64,000 nt of DNA from Helicobacter sp. NHP19-003. GTDB taxonomy: Bacteria; Campylobacterota; Campylobacteria; Campylobacterales; Helicobacteraceae. Both the position numbers and the translations under genes were made by a program. Below the pieces are notes generated by a model, which made no database searches, was not told where the DNA came from, and saw only the letters and a list, made by a program, of their open reading frames with translations. Location: positions 806,001 to 870,000 of the forward strand of contig NZ_AP024814.1 in assembly GCF_019703305.1 (NCBI RefSeq). Direction: 5' to 3'. Each line of letters starts with the position of its first letter. Within the stretch, counting starts at the first letter, position 1. This document shows positions 26,938 through 35,143 of this stretch, in pieces.

Positions 26938-28611
26938 TTAGAACTTCCCGCTGAGTTTGTCCCCTAGCGTCATTTTTGTGTCGCCAGCGTTGAAAGCGTG
27001 GAGCTGGTCTTGCTCTCTCTTGCGCTCTAGGCGGCGCACGCTCGCTCTCACGCGGTTGTTTGTCTTTTCAATCGCCACAACCACGCTTGTAACCACATCC
27101 CCCATTTTCAACTCTTCTTTTTTCAAGGGGTAGAGATCCTCGGTTTTGATGAGGACATCGATGCCCTCCACACTCACAAAAATCCCAAAATCCTTCATGC
27201 CCACGATCTTGCCCTCGATCACATCCCCGACTCTATGTTTTTGGCTAAAGGTTTCCGTGGGGGAGGGTTGAGAATACTTCATCTCCAAAGAGATTTTTTC
27301 ATTGTCTTTGTCGATTTTTAGGATTTTAGTTTTCACCACATCCCCGACTTTAAAATGTTCTTTACACTTTTGATCGGACTCCCAAAACGCGTCTTTGTTG
27401 TGGAGCAAGCCATCCACACCCCCCAAATTGATGAACGCCCCAAAATCTGTGAGCGTGGCGACCTTGCCCTCAATCACATCGCCTACGCGGTGTTTAGACA
27501 CAAACTCGTTAAAGGGCTTATCTGAGAGTTGTTTTAAAGACACCCTCAGGCGACGGTTTTTGCTGTCGATCTCTATGATTTTGACATCGATTTCTTGGTT
27601 CAACTCTAAATAATCGCTGGGGTGTTTGACATCTTTGTTCCACGAAATCTCTGAGATGTGTAAAAAGCCCTCAATGTCGTTGCCAATATCCACAAACACG
27701 CCGTAGTTCTCAATGTTGTTCACCACGACTTTAATGGCATAGCCCACTTTTAATTTGGCTTGGATCTCTTCCCAAGGGTCTTCCATCGTGGCTTTAATGG
27801 AGAGCAAGAGGCGTTTTTTCTTTTCATCGTAAGACAGGGCTTTCACCTGCACCAAATCGCCCTCTTTGAAGTGCTTGGCCGGATTTGTGGAGCCTCGATG
27901 GGTGATCTCGGTGTAATGCACCAACCCCTCAACCCCCTCCACTTCCACAAACACGCCAAAACTTGTAACGCTTTTCACCACGCCTGTGTAGATTGCGCCC
28001 GATTCGACAAGTTTTTGGGATTGCTCGTGTTGGTATTTGCTGTAAACATCAAAAAAGCGTTTGCGGGAGATGGAGATCGAAGCGTTTTCAGGGTCGATGG
28101 CACTGATGCAAGCTTTGATGTGCTTGCCTGTGTGCTTGGCATCTCTTTTTAAGGACGATTGCGCCTTGGAGAGAAAATACTCCACACCCTCATTGTCCAC
28201 CACAATATAACCGCCTTTGTTCTCTCTAGCGACCTTGCCCTCCACGACCTTATCTTTAAAATCTGCCCCCAGAGCTTGGATTTTCTCTTGGTTTTTGACA
28301 AAGGCCAAAGCCCTTTTGTAGGACACGCTAGGGCGCTCCCCCTTTAAAGACACATAAACTTGAATCGTGTCGTTCACGCCAAAAAGCAACCTCCCTTGAG
28401 CATCCCTAATTTCACTCAAGGGCAAACGCCCCTCCGTCTTGCCCCCCACGCTCACCATCGCGTAGCCCTCTTGTTCGTTGATCGAAACGACCACACCCTC
28501 CCTAAGCGCACCTTTTTGTTCCACCTCCTCGATTTGCATATACTCTTGCATATAGTCTTGGAACTCTTTGGACTCGCTGTGACTGCCTAGAGACTCTAAC
28601 TCCTTATTCAT
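26938..28611 (-). CDS. rpsA: Ribosomal protein S1
   Basis: The 557-residue protein contains six S1 RNA-binding repeats; typical ones are SGAIYTGVVKSVTSFGVFVE, VGYAIKVVVNNIENYGVFVD, VGDVIEGKVATLTDFGAFIN and VGDVIEGKIVGMKDFGIFVS, with the first two more diverged as usual. S1 brings mRNA to the 30S subunit. Full length. A palindromic AT-rich promoter region separates it from a divergent glycosyltransferase. Confidence 0.97.
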   Translation of the reverse strand: MNKELESLGSHSESKEFQDYMQEYMQIEEVEQKGALREGVVVSINEQEGYAMVSVGGKTEGRLPLSEIRDAQGRLLFGVNDTIQVYVSLKGERPSVSYKRALAFVKNQEKIQALGADFKDKVVEGKVARENKGGYIVVDNEGVEYFLSKAQSSLKRDAKHTGKHIKACISAIDPENASISISRKRFFDVYSKYQHEQSQKLVESGAIYTGVVKSVTSFGVFVEVEGVEGLVHYTEITHRGSTNPAKHFKEGDLVQVKALSYDEKKKRLLLSIKATMEDPWEEIQAKLKVGYAIKVVVNNIENYGVFVDIGNDIEGFLHISEISWNKDVKHPSDYLELNQEIDVKIIEIDSKNRRLRVSLKQLSDKPFNEFVSKHRVGDVIEGKVATLTDFGAFINLGGVDGLLHNKDAFWESDQKCKEHFKVGDVVKTKILKIDKDNEKISLEMKYSQPSPTETFSQKHRVGDVIEGKIVGMKDFGIFVSVEGIDVLIKTEDLYPLKKEELKMGDVVTSVVVAIEKTNNRVRASVRRLERKREQDQLHAFNAGDTKMTLGDKLSGKF

Positions 28612-28637
28612 AACAAAACCCTTTTTACAACAAAATT

Positions 28638-28653
28638 AGCTATAATTATAGCT
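28638..28653. promoter_or_regulatory. 16-bp palindrome with overlapping divergent -10 elements
   Basis: The sequence AGCTATAATTATAGCT is a perfect palindrome that offers TATAAT on both strands (plus 28641-28646; minus 28645-28650). It lies between rpsA and the glycosyltransferase and could drive both. A further plus-strand TATAAT is at 28664-28669, close to the glycosyltransferase start. Confidence 0.6.
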
Positions 28654-28685
28654 TTAATTCCCTTATAATTGGCGAAAAAGTGAAC

Positions 28686-29542
28686 ATGAAGAGCCGTACT
28701 TGCACCTTTAGAAACACTTACTTTAAAAGCGTGTCCCTCATCATCACCACTTACAACCAAGAGCAGCACTTGCAAATGGTGCTCGATTCGGTACTGAATT
28801 TGGCGTGTTCGCCCAGCGAAGTGCTGGTCGCGGATGACGGGGGGGGGGGACTCAAGCCCTCATGGCGCGCTACAAGCCCCTTTTTGCCCAAAAAAATTTG
28901 CCCCTAAAGCATGTGTGGCAGGAAGATTTAGGTTTTAGAGCCGCCAAAAACCGCAACAACGCCATTCAAGAAGCCACCGGTGAGTACATCATCACCATAG
29001 ACACGGATATTATTTTATCCCCCATGTTCATCTATGACCATTTATATTTTGCCCGCCCTAAAGTCTTGTTACAAGGAGGGCGGATTCTTTTAACACCTAA
29101 GGAGAGTGCAAAGATTTTAAGACAGCAAGATTTTTCCCTAGCCTATGCTAAAAAATCCTTCAAAAACCGCCGCATTTTAAGTCTGGCTAAATTCATCTAT
29201 AAGCACCGCCGAGTTACACAGAAAATTTTCCAAAAGCACACTATGGTGGTGGGGGTGCGTAGTTGCAATATGAGTTTTAGCAGAGAGGATTGTTTAGCCA
29301 TTGAGGGGTTTAATGAAAACTTTGTGGGCTGGGGGCGTGAGGACAGCGAATTTGTCGCCCGCTTTCTCTTTAACCATGGCGTGCTAAAACCCCTCAAATT
29401 CTGTGCCCTAGTCTACCACTTGCACCACCAAGAAAACACTCGCGACCTATTGCCCGAAAACCACACCCTCTATTTACAAACGCTCAAAGCGCAAAGAATC
29501 CGCTGGAAAGACCCCTCTAAAAGTCTATATTGTCCGAATTGA
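28686..29542 (+). CDS. Family 2 glycosyltransferase, phase-variable (OFF in this sequence)
   Basis: The product is a GT-A fold transferase likely adding sugars to surface glycan: VSLIITTYNQEQHLQMVLDS and EVLVADDG in the first frame, then LMARYKPLFAQ, RAAKNRNNAIQEATGEYIIT, the DTD metal-binding motif, and GFNENFVGWGREDSEFVARF (galactosyltransferase-type C-terminal motif) in the second. The join is an 11-G run at 28839-28849 just after DD. With 11 G the first frame ends at 28907; with 9 or 12 G the frames join as DDG(n)TQALMARYK. So the gene is out of frame here and probably switches by slipped-strand mispairing. ATG at 28686 is preferred to the GTG at 28680. Its end overlaps the convergent LPP20-like gene by 26 bases. 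Confidence 0.85.
28839..28849 (+). repeat. Poly-G tract (11 G), phase-variation switch
   Basis: Eleven consecutive G within the DxD-proximal coding sequence of the glycosyltransferase. It is the longest homopolymer noticed in the window and divides two frames of one protein. Lengths of 9 or 12 would give the full-length product. Confidence 0.9.
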
Positions 29543-30440
29543 CATCGGCCGTGCCTGCCCCCACGCCGTTTTGGTAATTGCGCATTTGTTTGAACGCTTG
29601 CGCCTTGATGCGCTCGATCGCATCCCCACGGGTGCCCTGGTCGGCGTTTAGGTGCTTGGAGTAAATGATGTCTCCTTGGCAGTTTTTAATGTTGATGTCT
29701 AACCCAATGTGAAACTGCCCATTGCCCTCGCTGGTGAAAATCTTATTATTGATGGTGTAAAAGCCCGGGGCGGTGGTTTGGTTGACAAAACGCGCGTATT
29801 GCCCGGTGAGCGCATCGACCACCTCAGCATCCGCCCCACTGGCAAAGACGATCTGCGCTTTGGGTTTGGGGCTGTTGGCTTTGATGAGCTCTTCATAAGA
29901 AGTGAGAGGGGCAGAAGCACGCCCATAGGCACTTAAAATCTCTTGCAGGGGGGTCATTTTATCTAAGAGGCTTTGGATTTGCCGTTTTTCTTTAATGAAA
30001 ATCCCGTGGCACCCCCGAGTTGGTTTAAGGGGGCTTAAAGTGTTGTAAAGGTTGGCATAGCGTTTAGAGAGCAAGTTTAAAAACATGTTCTTGTCCATGC
30101 GCACCCGCACATAACACTTGTCTCTATGACACTCTTGTTTGTCGGTGTTGACATGGACGAATTTGATCGAATCGACCACTAATTTAATCTGTTGGCTGGC
30201 TTTTTTGTCTAGCTTGCTGTTGTCTCTAGTGGTGGTGCTGGTGGTCAGCGAGGACACACGCACCGAGATGTTGCTGGCTAAATCGTTCAACGCCTTCTCT
30301 TTGGCGGATTCTTTGTCGCCGCCTGCCCCACTGCCATAGAAAAACTGGGGCTTATCGGGGGTGTGCGCATACCAATGGGGCACGGCTTGCAAGCACAAAG
30401 GTAAGCTGAGTAAAATCCACGATCTTTTCAAACGCATCAA
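29517..30440 (-). CDS. Secreted LPP20-domain protein
   Basis: The 307-residue protein has a signal peptide (LKRSWILLSLPLCLQAVPHW) but no lipobox Cys right after it, then an LPP20-type domain: FFYGSGAGGDKESAKEKALN and DLASNISVRVSS, with a cysteine pair in KQECHRDKCYVRVRM. The C-terminal half (FASGADAEVVDALTGQYARF, NCQGDIIYSKHLN) may form a second domain resembling LpoB-type proteins. The family is common in the Helicobacter cell envelope (Lpp20, HP1454-HP1457) and of unclear function. It sits 37 bases after the COG3014-like lipoprotein gene and is probably co-transcribed. Confidence 0.8.
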   Translation of the reverse strand: MMRLKRSWILLSLPLCLQAVPHWYAHTPDKPQFFYGSGAGGDKESAKEKALNDLASNISVRVSSLTTSTTTRDNSKLDKKASQQIKLVVDSIKFVHVNTDKQECHRDKCYVRVRMDKNMFLNLLSKRYANLYNTLSPLKPTRGCHGIFIKEKRQIQSLLDKMTPLQEILSAYGRASAPLTSYEELIKANSPKPKAQIVFASGADAEVVDALTGQYARFVNQTTAPGFYTINNKIFTSEGNGQFHIGLDINIKNCQGDIIYSKHLNADQGTRGDAIERIKAQAFKQMRNYQNGVGAGTADVNSDNIDF

Positions 30441-30477
30441 AACTCCTTTGAGTGAAGAGTGCCTATTCTAACACAAT

Positions 30478-31854
30478 TTACCACAATCTCCACACCCGTC
30501 CCGAGTTTTCAAAACTACGGATGTATAAAAGGTGGTCTTGATGGGCGCAAAAGCTTTGGGACTCTGGTGGGGGGGTGCTGGCCTTACAAGACACGAACCT
30601 AAAATTAAAAATTTCTTGCCCATCGGCGAAAATGTGGACGGCCTGTTTGTAGTTGTTATTGATGCGCAAAATATAAAACTTGTGGGGAAAGAGGGCGGGG
30701 GAGCGGATGTCTGCAGAGGTGCTCGCCGCCGCATAAATGGAGGAAAACAACCCGCCCAACACGCCCAAATATTGGTTAGACACCGCCTCCAACCCCACTT
30801 TAAGAGCGGTGGAAGTGATGGCGCGGGTGAGGATGTAGGGCAGTTGCTTTTTAAACTCGCTGGCGATGAGCGCGTCTAAGAGCAATAAATTTTCAAATTT
30901 TTTGTGCCTTTGACCCACTTGCACGCTAAACGAACTTCTAAAGTCTACACCATCTTTAAGCTGTGGGAGAGCCAGACTCGCATCGTAAATCCCATTAGGC
31001 AGGGGCAAAGGGACATTGATCTTGAATTCCTTCTTGGTTGCCTGCTCACCATCTTCGATGAAAATCCAAGTGAATCGTTGCTTGGAGGGGTATTGGAAGA
31101 ACAATAAATCCTCGCCTATGGTGGTGGAGTGGCTGATCCCATAGGCCTCTTTGAGGTAGTCTAGCCCCTTGCTCAGGTCGCTGTTCTCCACAAAAAATAG
31201 CCCCGAAAGGTAGGATACCACGGGGTTGATCAAATCGTTGTAGGCGTAGAAGTCGTTTAAATTAGAGTATTCATTGTCTAAAATTTCTTGCACTTGGCTA
31301 TTGGATTGCTCGGCGCTTAGGCGGTTTGAGCCTTGTTGCTGCATTTTCTCAACCGCCTTGCGAATCTCTTTATTGTAAAACTCTTTCGCCCGTCTTTGGC
31401 GGTCGTTCGCCCTGTTAAACTCCACCCGTGCGTCCTTGGGATCGCGCATTAAAAGATAGTCTATTGCTTTGTAGTAGTTGAGGAGCACACCCTCGTACAC
31501 ATTGCCCGTGTACGCCCTGACATTGTCGTTCACCAGAACCGCCCCCACAGTGCCTAAAGAGCGGCTAAAGAGGTTGTGGTGGTGGTCATAGCGTAACTCA
31601 GCGAGGTCTAAAGCCCTGATGGATTGCCGGTATCGATCTGCCATTAAAGCACTGATGCCTTGTTGCAAGTCCCACAACAAAGCATTGCTGTGGTCCTTAT
31701 GCGCCATTTTTTTAGAAAAAGCGTAGGCTTGGTTAAACTGCTCTCCACTGTAATAGATTTGGTTAAAGCGTTGTAACTGCTCTCGATTGCCCGTGCAACC
31801 CGCCAAAAAGCCCAGCGCAACAATGGCAAGCACCCACGCATAAAGTTTTTTCAT
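30478..31854 (-). CDS. COG3014-like lipoprotein with helical repeats
   Basis: The 458-residue protein begins with a lipoprotein signal (KKLYAWVLAIVALGFLAGC), predicted to be lipidated at the Cys of LAGC. The first half is helical and TPR-like (YYSGEQFNQAYAFSKKMAHK; VLLNYYKAIDYLLMRDPKDA; LDYLKEAYGIS) and the second half is mixed. The region VLLNYYKAIDYL and PKDARVEFNRANDRQRRAKE is typical of the COG3014 family, often found beside LPP20/LpoB-like genes, suggesting a peptidoglycan-related role (inference). ATG at 31854 is preferred to the GTG two codons earlier. Confidence 0.75.
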   Translation of the reverse strand: MKKLYAWVLAIVALGFLAGCTGNREQLQRFNQIYYSGEQFNQAYAFSKKMAHKDHSNALLWDLQQGISALMADRYRQSIRALDLAELRYDHHHNLFSRSLGTVGAVLVNDNVRAYTGNVYEGVLLNYYKAIDYLLMRDPKDARVEFNRANDRQRRAKEFYNKEIRKAVEKMQQQGSNRLSAEQSNSQVQEILDNEYSNLNDFYAYNDLINPVVSYLSGLFFVENSDLSKGLDYLKEAYGISHSTTIGEDLLFFQYPSKQRFTWIFIEDGEQATKKEFKINVPLPLPNGIYDASLALPQLKDGVDFRSSFSVQVGQRHKKFENLLLLDALIASEFKKQLPYILTRAITSTALKVGLEAVSNQYLGVLGGLFSSIYAAASTSADIRSPALFPHKFYILRINNNYKQAVHIFADGQEIFNFRFVSCKASTPPPESQSFCAHQDHLLYIRSFENSGRVWRLW

Positions 31855-31913
31855 CGCCACACCCCTTTAAAGAGCCTTTTTGCCATTTTATCAAAATGTA
31901 AGCAAACATATAA

Positions 31914-31919
31914 GATAAT
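31914..31919 (+). promoter_or_regulatory. -10 element for the SRP RNA
   Basis: GATAAT within TATAAGATAATTTAG lies about 10-15 bases before the predicted 5' end of the SRP RNA and 140 bases before fmt, with an A/T-rich upstream stretch. Confidence 0.5.
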
Positions 31920-31927
31920 TTAGTTTG

Positions 31928-32030
31928 CCTTTTCTTAGACCTATGCAATGGGGTTTTTAGACAACGCTTCAGGGTGGGAACACAGCAGAGCAACTAAAAG
32001 TCTTGTGTGCCTTAGCCATCTGAGAAGGGG
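31928..32030 (+). ncRNA. ffs: Signal recognition particle 4.5S RNA (bacterial small type)
   Basis: The region between the lipoprotein gene and fmt holds the diagnostic SRP domain IV hairpin. TCAGG (31969-31973) faces AGCAG (31984-31988) as the internal loop that binds Ffh; GTG/CAC closes a GGAA tetraloop (31977-31980). Outside these, GCT pairs with AGC and AGAC (31959-31962) with GTCT (32000-32003), and a lower ATGG/CCAT pairing is possible. No convincing protein is encoded. Exact ends are estimated from the pairing and the upstream -10; a T5 run at 32032-32036 may mark the end. Confidence 0.78.
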
Positions 32031-32059
32031 CTTTTTAAACCACATCGAAGTTTTATGGA

Positions 32060-32968
32060 ATGCGTGTTTTATTCATGGGGACTCCCCAATTTGCCCGTGT
32101 GGTGTTGCAACAACTCGTTTTAGAGGGCTTTGACATTGTCGGGCTTGTAACCCAGCCTAGCAAACCCTTTGGCAGGCATCACACCCCCAAAGACAGCGCA
32201 ACCAAGGCCTTTATCTTAGAAAACCACCCAAATATCCCCATTTTGGAACCCCATAAAATTGATGCCAAAGCCCTGCAAGCCATCGCCGCACTTAAGCCCG
32301 ATAAAATCGTGGTTGTGGCCTATGGCAAGATTTTGCCCCAGGCCTTGCTAGACATGGCCCCTTGTTTAAACTTGCACGGCTCGATTTTGCCCCAATTTCG
32401 GGGGGCAAGCCCCATGCAAGAAATGATTTTGCACGATTTGCCCCAATTTGGCGTGAGCGTGATTTTAATGGACGCACAAATGGACACGGGCGACATCTTG
32501 GGCGTGGCTTCGTTTGAAAAGGACAAGGATTATAACCTACAAGATTTGGGCGCAAGGCTCGCCCTCTTGGGGGCAGAGCTCATGGCAAGCGTACTGAGAA
32601 ATTACGAGGACATCACCCCCACTCCCCAAGAGCACAGCCAAGCCACTTATTGCAAGAAAATCAGCAAAGTCGATGGGCTTGTGGATTTTAGCGAGGCGAG
32701 GCAAGTCTATTTAAAATACCTCGCCTACTACCCGTGGCCCGGGGTGTTTTTGCCAAGTGGTTTGAAACTTTTTGGGCTAGAGCTTTTAAGCGTAGCCCAA
32801 GAACACCCCGAGGGCAAGATTTTAACTTTAGATGGAGAGGGGGTGTTGGTGGGGTGCGCTAAGGGGGTGCTCAAAATCGCCCAATTACAAGCCCCGGGGA
32901 AACAAAAAGTCGCGGCTAAGAGTTATCTTAGTGGCAAACGCCTAAAAATAGGCGACATTCTAAGCTAA
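32060..32968 (+). CDS. fmt: Methionyl-tRNA formyltransferase Fmt
   Basis: Fmt formylates initiator Met-tRNA. The 302-residue protein starts MRVLFMGTPQFARVVLQQL and has LNLHGSILPQFRGASPMQ with the catalytic Asn-His, and the metal/folate region MDAQMDTGDIL, followed by the C-terminal OB-like domain. Its TAA overlaps the birA ATG (TAATG). Same order as H. pylori HP1141-HP1140. Confidence 0.96.
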   Translation: MRVLFMGTPQFARVVLQQLVLEGFDIVGLVTQPSKPFGRHHTPKDSATKAFILENHPNIPILEPHKIDAKALQAIAALKPDKIVVVAYGKILPQALLDMAPCLNLHGSILPQFRGASPMQEMILHDLPQFGVSVILMDAQMDTGDILGVASFEKDKDYNLQDLGARLALLGAELMASVLRNYEDITPTPQEHSQATYCKKISKVDGLVDFSEARQVYLKYLAYYPWPGVFLPSGLKLFGLELLSVAQEHPEGKILTLDGEGVLVGCAKGVLKIAQLQAPGKQKVAAKSYLSGKRLKIGDILS

Positions 32969-33588
32969 TGCAGATTTTAGAATTTGACAGCCTGCCTTCT
33001 ACGCAGATTTATCTCGCCACGCAGATCAAGAGTGGACATTTAAAGCCCCCCATTTGTGTGTGGGCCAAAAAGCAAAGTGCGGGCATCGGCAGTCGGGGGC
33101 AGGTGTGGGAGAGCGTCAATGAGGCTCTCACCTTCTCCTTTGCTTGTGTGATGGACACCAACACCCCTAAACAGAGTTTAAGTTTGTATTTTGGTTATCT
33201 CTTTAAACAGACCCTACACGCGTTGGGGCATCAAGAGGTGTGGCTCAAGTGGCCTAATGATTTGTATGTTGGAGAGGCGAAAGTGGGCGGGGTGATGAGC
33301 CAAATTTACAAGGACATGGTCATTTGTGGGATTGGATTGAACATTTGTGCGGATCAACACGCCGCCTTAGCTGTGTGCGCTAAAGAGGCCCTGCAAGCGT
33401 TTTTAGAGCGCATAGAAACTGCCCCCAAGTGGGCAGAGGTTTTTAAGGCTTATAAACAAGACTTTGAGCGCACCCACTCTGGGCAATTTTTTAAACACGA
33501 AAGCGGATTGATCTCCCTATCCACAGCCAAAATGCACCCCGATGGTGGGCTAGAGATCGCCGGACAAGTCTATCACGCCCTGCGCTAA
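32968..33588 (+). CDS. birA: Biotin-protein ligase BirA (no DNA-binding domain)
   Basis: The 206-residue class I ligase attaches biotin to acetyl-CoA carboxylase carrier protein. It shows AKKQSAGIGSRGQVWES (biotinyl-adenylate loop GRG.R equivalent), LKWPNDLYVGEAKVGGVM and VICGIGLNI. There is no N-terminal helix-turn-helix, so it is not a repressor. In H. pylori parA and parB follow; here only 60 bases separate it from the ATP synthase operon. Confidence 0.92.
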   Translation: MQILEFDSLPSTQIYLATQIKSGHLKPPICVWAKKQSAGIGSRGQVWESVNEALTFSFACVMDTNTPKQSLSLYFGYLFKQTLHALGHQEVWLKWPNDLYVGEAKVGGVMSQIYKDMVICGIGLNICADQHAALAVCAKEALQAFLERIETAPKWAEVFKAYKQDFERTHSGQFFKHESGLISLSTAKMHPDGGLEIAGQVYHALR

Positions 33589-33612
33589 AGCCAGCTACAA
33601 GCTTAAGCGTGC

Positions 33613-33618
33613 TAGAAT
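33613..33618 (+). promoter_or_regulatory. -10 element for the ATP synthase operon
   Basis: TAGAAT in GTGCTAGAATGG lies about 31 bases before the atpF' ATG in the only gap of the region, with AAAGGA serving as the ribosome site. It is the likely promoter for the atp genes. Confidence 0.5.
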
Positions 33619-33648
33619 GGGGGTTTTCATAACCAAAGGATTTGACGC

Positions 33649-34074
33649 ATGAGCATTTCGATCAATGTCTATCTAATGGCGGTGGTGTTTGTCACCTTTC
33701 TTGCCTTGTTGGTGTTGCTTAATTCGTGGGTGTATCAGCCCTTGTTGGCATATATGGATGAGCGTCAAGAATCCATGGCAAAGGACAAACGCAACATAGA
33801 CCAGCTCCACAGCGAGGCAGCCATACACCACAAAGAAGCCCAAAACATCCTAAAAGAGGCGCGGGTGCAAGCGGATAAAATCTTGCAAGATGCGCTCCAC
33901 AACGCGAGGGCGGATTACGAATCGATTGTGGCGCAAAAGGAAAAGGAACTAGAAAAACAAGCCGAGCAAGTTAGCCTGGGATTAAAGGAAAGTAAAAGTA
34001 ACTTGAAATTACAATTAGCCCGTGATTTGCCCGCTTTAGAGGCGTTATTGAAACTGAAAATATCTCAAATTTAA
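33649..34074 (+). CDS. atpF': ATP synthase Fo subunit b'
   Basis: The 141-residue protein has one N-terminal span (VYLMAVVFVTFLALLVLLNS) and a long charged helix that forms part of the peripheral stalk with subunit b. First gene of the F1Fo operon, as in H. pylori. Genes for the a and c subunits are elsewhere in Helicobacter and are not in the window. Confidence 0.93.
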   Translation: MSISINVYLMAVVFVTFLALLVLLNSWVYQPLLAYMDERQESMAKDKRNIDQLHSEAAIHHKEAQNILKEARVQADKILQDALHNARADYESIVAQKEKELEKQAEQVSLGLKESKSNLKLQLARDLPALEALLKLKISQI

Positions 34075-34082
34075 GGTTGATT

Positions 34083-34595
34083 TTGTTACAGCGCATGTTG
34101 TTTGGATTTTTGGTTTTTGGAGGCGCGGCGAGTGCTGCCCCTCTAGGGCATACAGACATTGTGATGCGGATACTCAACTTCATTTTGTTCATGGGGATTT
34201 TGTGGTATCTCACGGGCAACGCCTTTAAGAACATTTTAGCCACAAGGCGGGCAAAAATCTCCAAAAGCCTAGAACAGCTCCAAGAGGAACGCCAAGCCGC
34301 CAAAGAAGAGAAAGAAAAGGCATTAAAAGCCCTAGAGGAGGCGAAGGCGCAAGCGACTCAAATCGTTTCTAATGCCAAACAAGAAGCGTATTTACTCGCC
34401 CAAAAGTATGACCAGCAATCTAAAGCCACGATTGAAAAGCTGATTAAAGCACACCAGGCCATGCAAGAAAAAGAGAGCGAGCGCATGCAGGCCGAGGCGA
34501 TTGCCGAAGTGCTGAACGATCTCTTTGAGGGAGCTAAGGCCGAGTTTAACACCCCCACTTACATGCACCTAATCCACAACAAAGTAGCCCAATGA
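34083..34595 (+). CDS. atpF: ATP synthase Fo subunit b
   Basis: The protein of about 170 residues has a short secretory-like N-terminus, a span (MRILNFILFMGILWYLTGNA) and a long coiled stalk helix rich in Glu, Lys and Ala. No ATG is close to the expected start; the TTG at 34083 has AAGG six bases upstream, while TTG 34077 and ATG 34095 remain possible. The stop overlaps the atpH start (ATGATAG). Confidence 0.93.
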   Translation: MLQRMLFGFLVFGGAASAAPLGHTDIVMRILNFILFMGILWYLTGNAFKNILATRRAKISKSLEQLQEERQAAKEEKEKALKALEEAKAQATQIVSNAKQEAYLLAQKYDQQSKATIEKLIKAHQAMQEKESERMQAEAIAEVLNDLFEGAKAEFNTPTYMHLIHNKVAQ

Positions 34596-35122
34596 TAGAG
34601 CTGATCGCCGCCAAATACACCCAAGCCCTACGCCAAGCCCTAAGTCCGCAAGAGCTCACCCAAGCAATGGAAGCGTTGGAATCTCTATGCGCTCTTTATA
34701 GTTATCCCGATTTTGCAGATCTCATCAACTCCCCCAACTATCCCGACAGCCTAAAACAAGAGATTTTAGAACATTTTTTGGAGGAGAAAGAGGGCAAATT
34801 GCATCATTTGATCTGCCTGTTGGTCTTGCATAAACGCCTAAATTTGCTGCCCTTGATTTACAATGCCCTAAAAGCCCAAGCCCAAAGGGAGGAAAACATC
34901 TATCAAGGCTATCTTTACAGCGACAAAGAGCTGTCTTTAGAGCAGGTGCAACAGCTTGCCGGGCGAGTGTCGGCGCATTTTAACATCTCACTCAAGCTCA
35001 AAGCTCTGCACCAAGACAAAGAGGGCGTTCGTTTGGTGATCCCGGATTTGGAAGTGGAGATCGCTTTTTACAAAGAGAATTACTTCAACCAGCTTAGACA
35101 GCACATCATGCAAGCGGTGTAA
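34592..35122 (+). CDS. atpH: ATP synthase F1 subunit delta
   Basis: The 176-residue OSCP/delta protein links the top of F1 with the stalk: AKYTQALRQALSPQEL at the N-terminus, and a C-terminal region ISLKLKALHQDKEGVRLVIP, both in the usual places. ATG overlaps the atpF stop. Confidence 0.93.
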   Translation: MIELIAAKYTQALRQALSPQELTQAMEALESLCALYSYPDFADLINSPNYPDSLKQEILEHFLEEKEGKLHHLICLLVLHKRLNLLPLIYNALKAQAQREENIYQGYLYSDKELSLEQVQQLAGRVSAHFNISLKLKALHQDKEGVRLVIPDLEVEIAFYKENYFNQLRQHIMQAV

Positions 35123-35143
35123 ACTTTAAAAAAAGGAGACAGA

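Noticed and set aside
31948-32133. Short plus-strand frame before fmt
   Set aside because: It lies over the SRP RNA and the fmt start, with no family resemblance.
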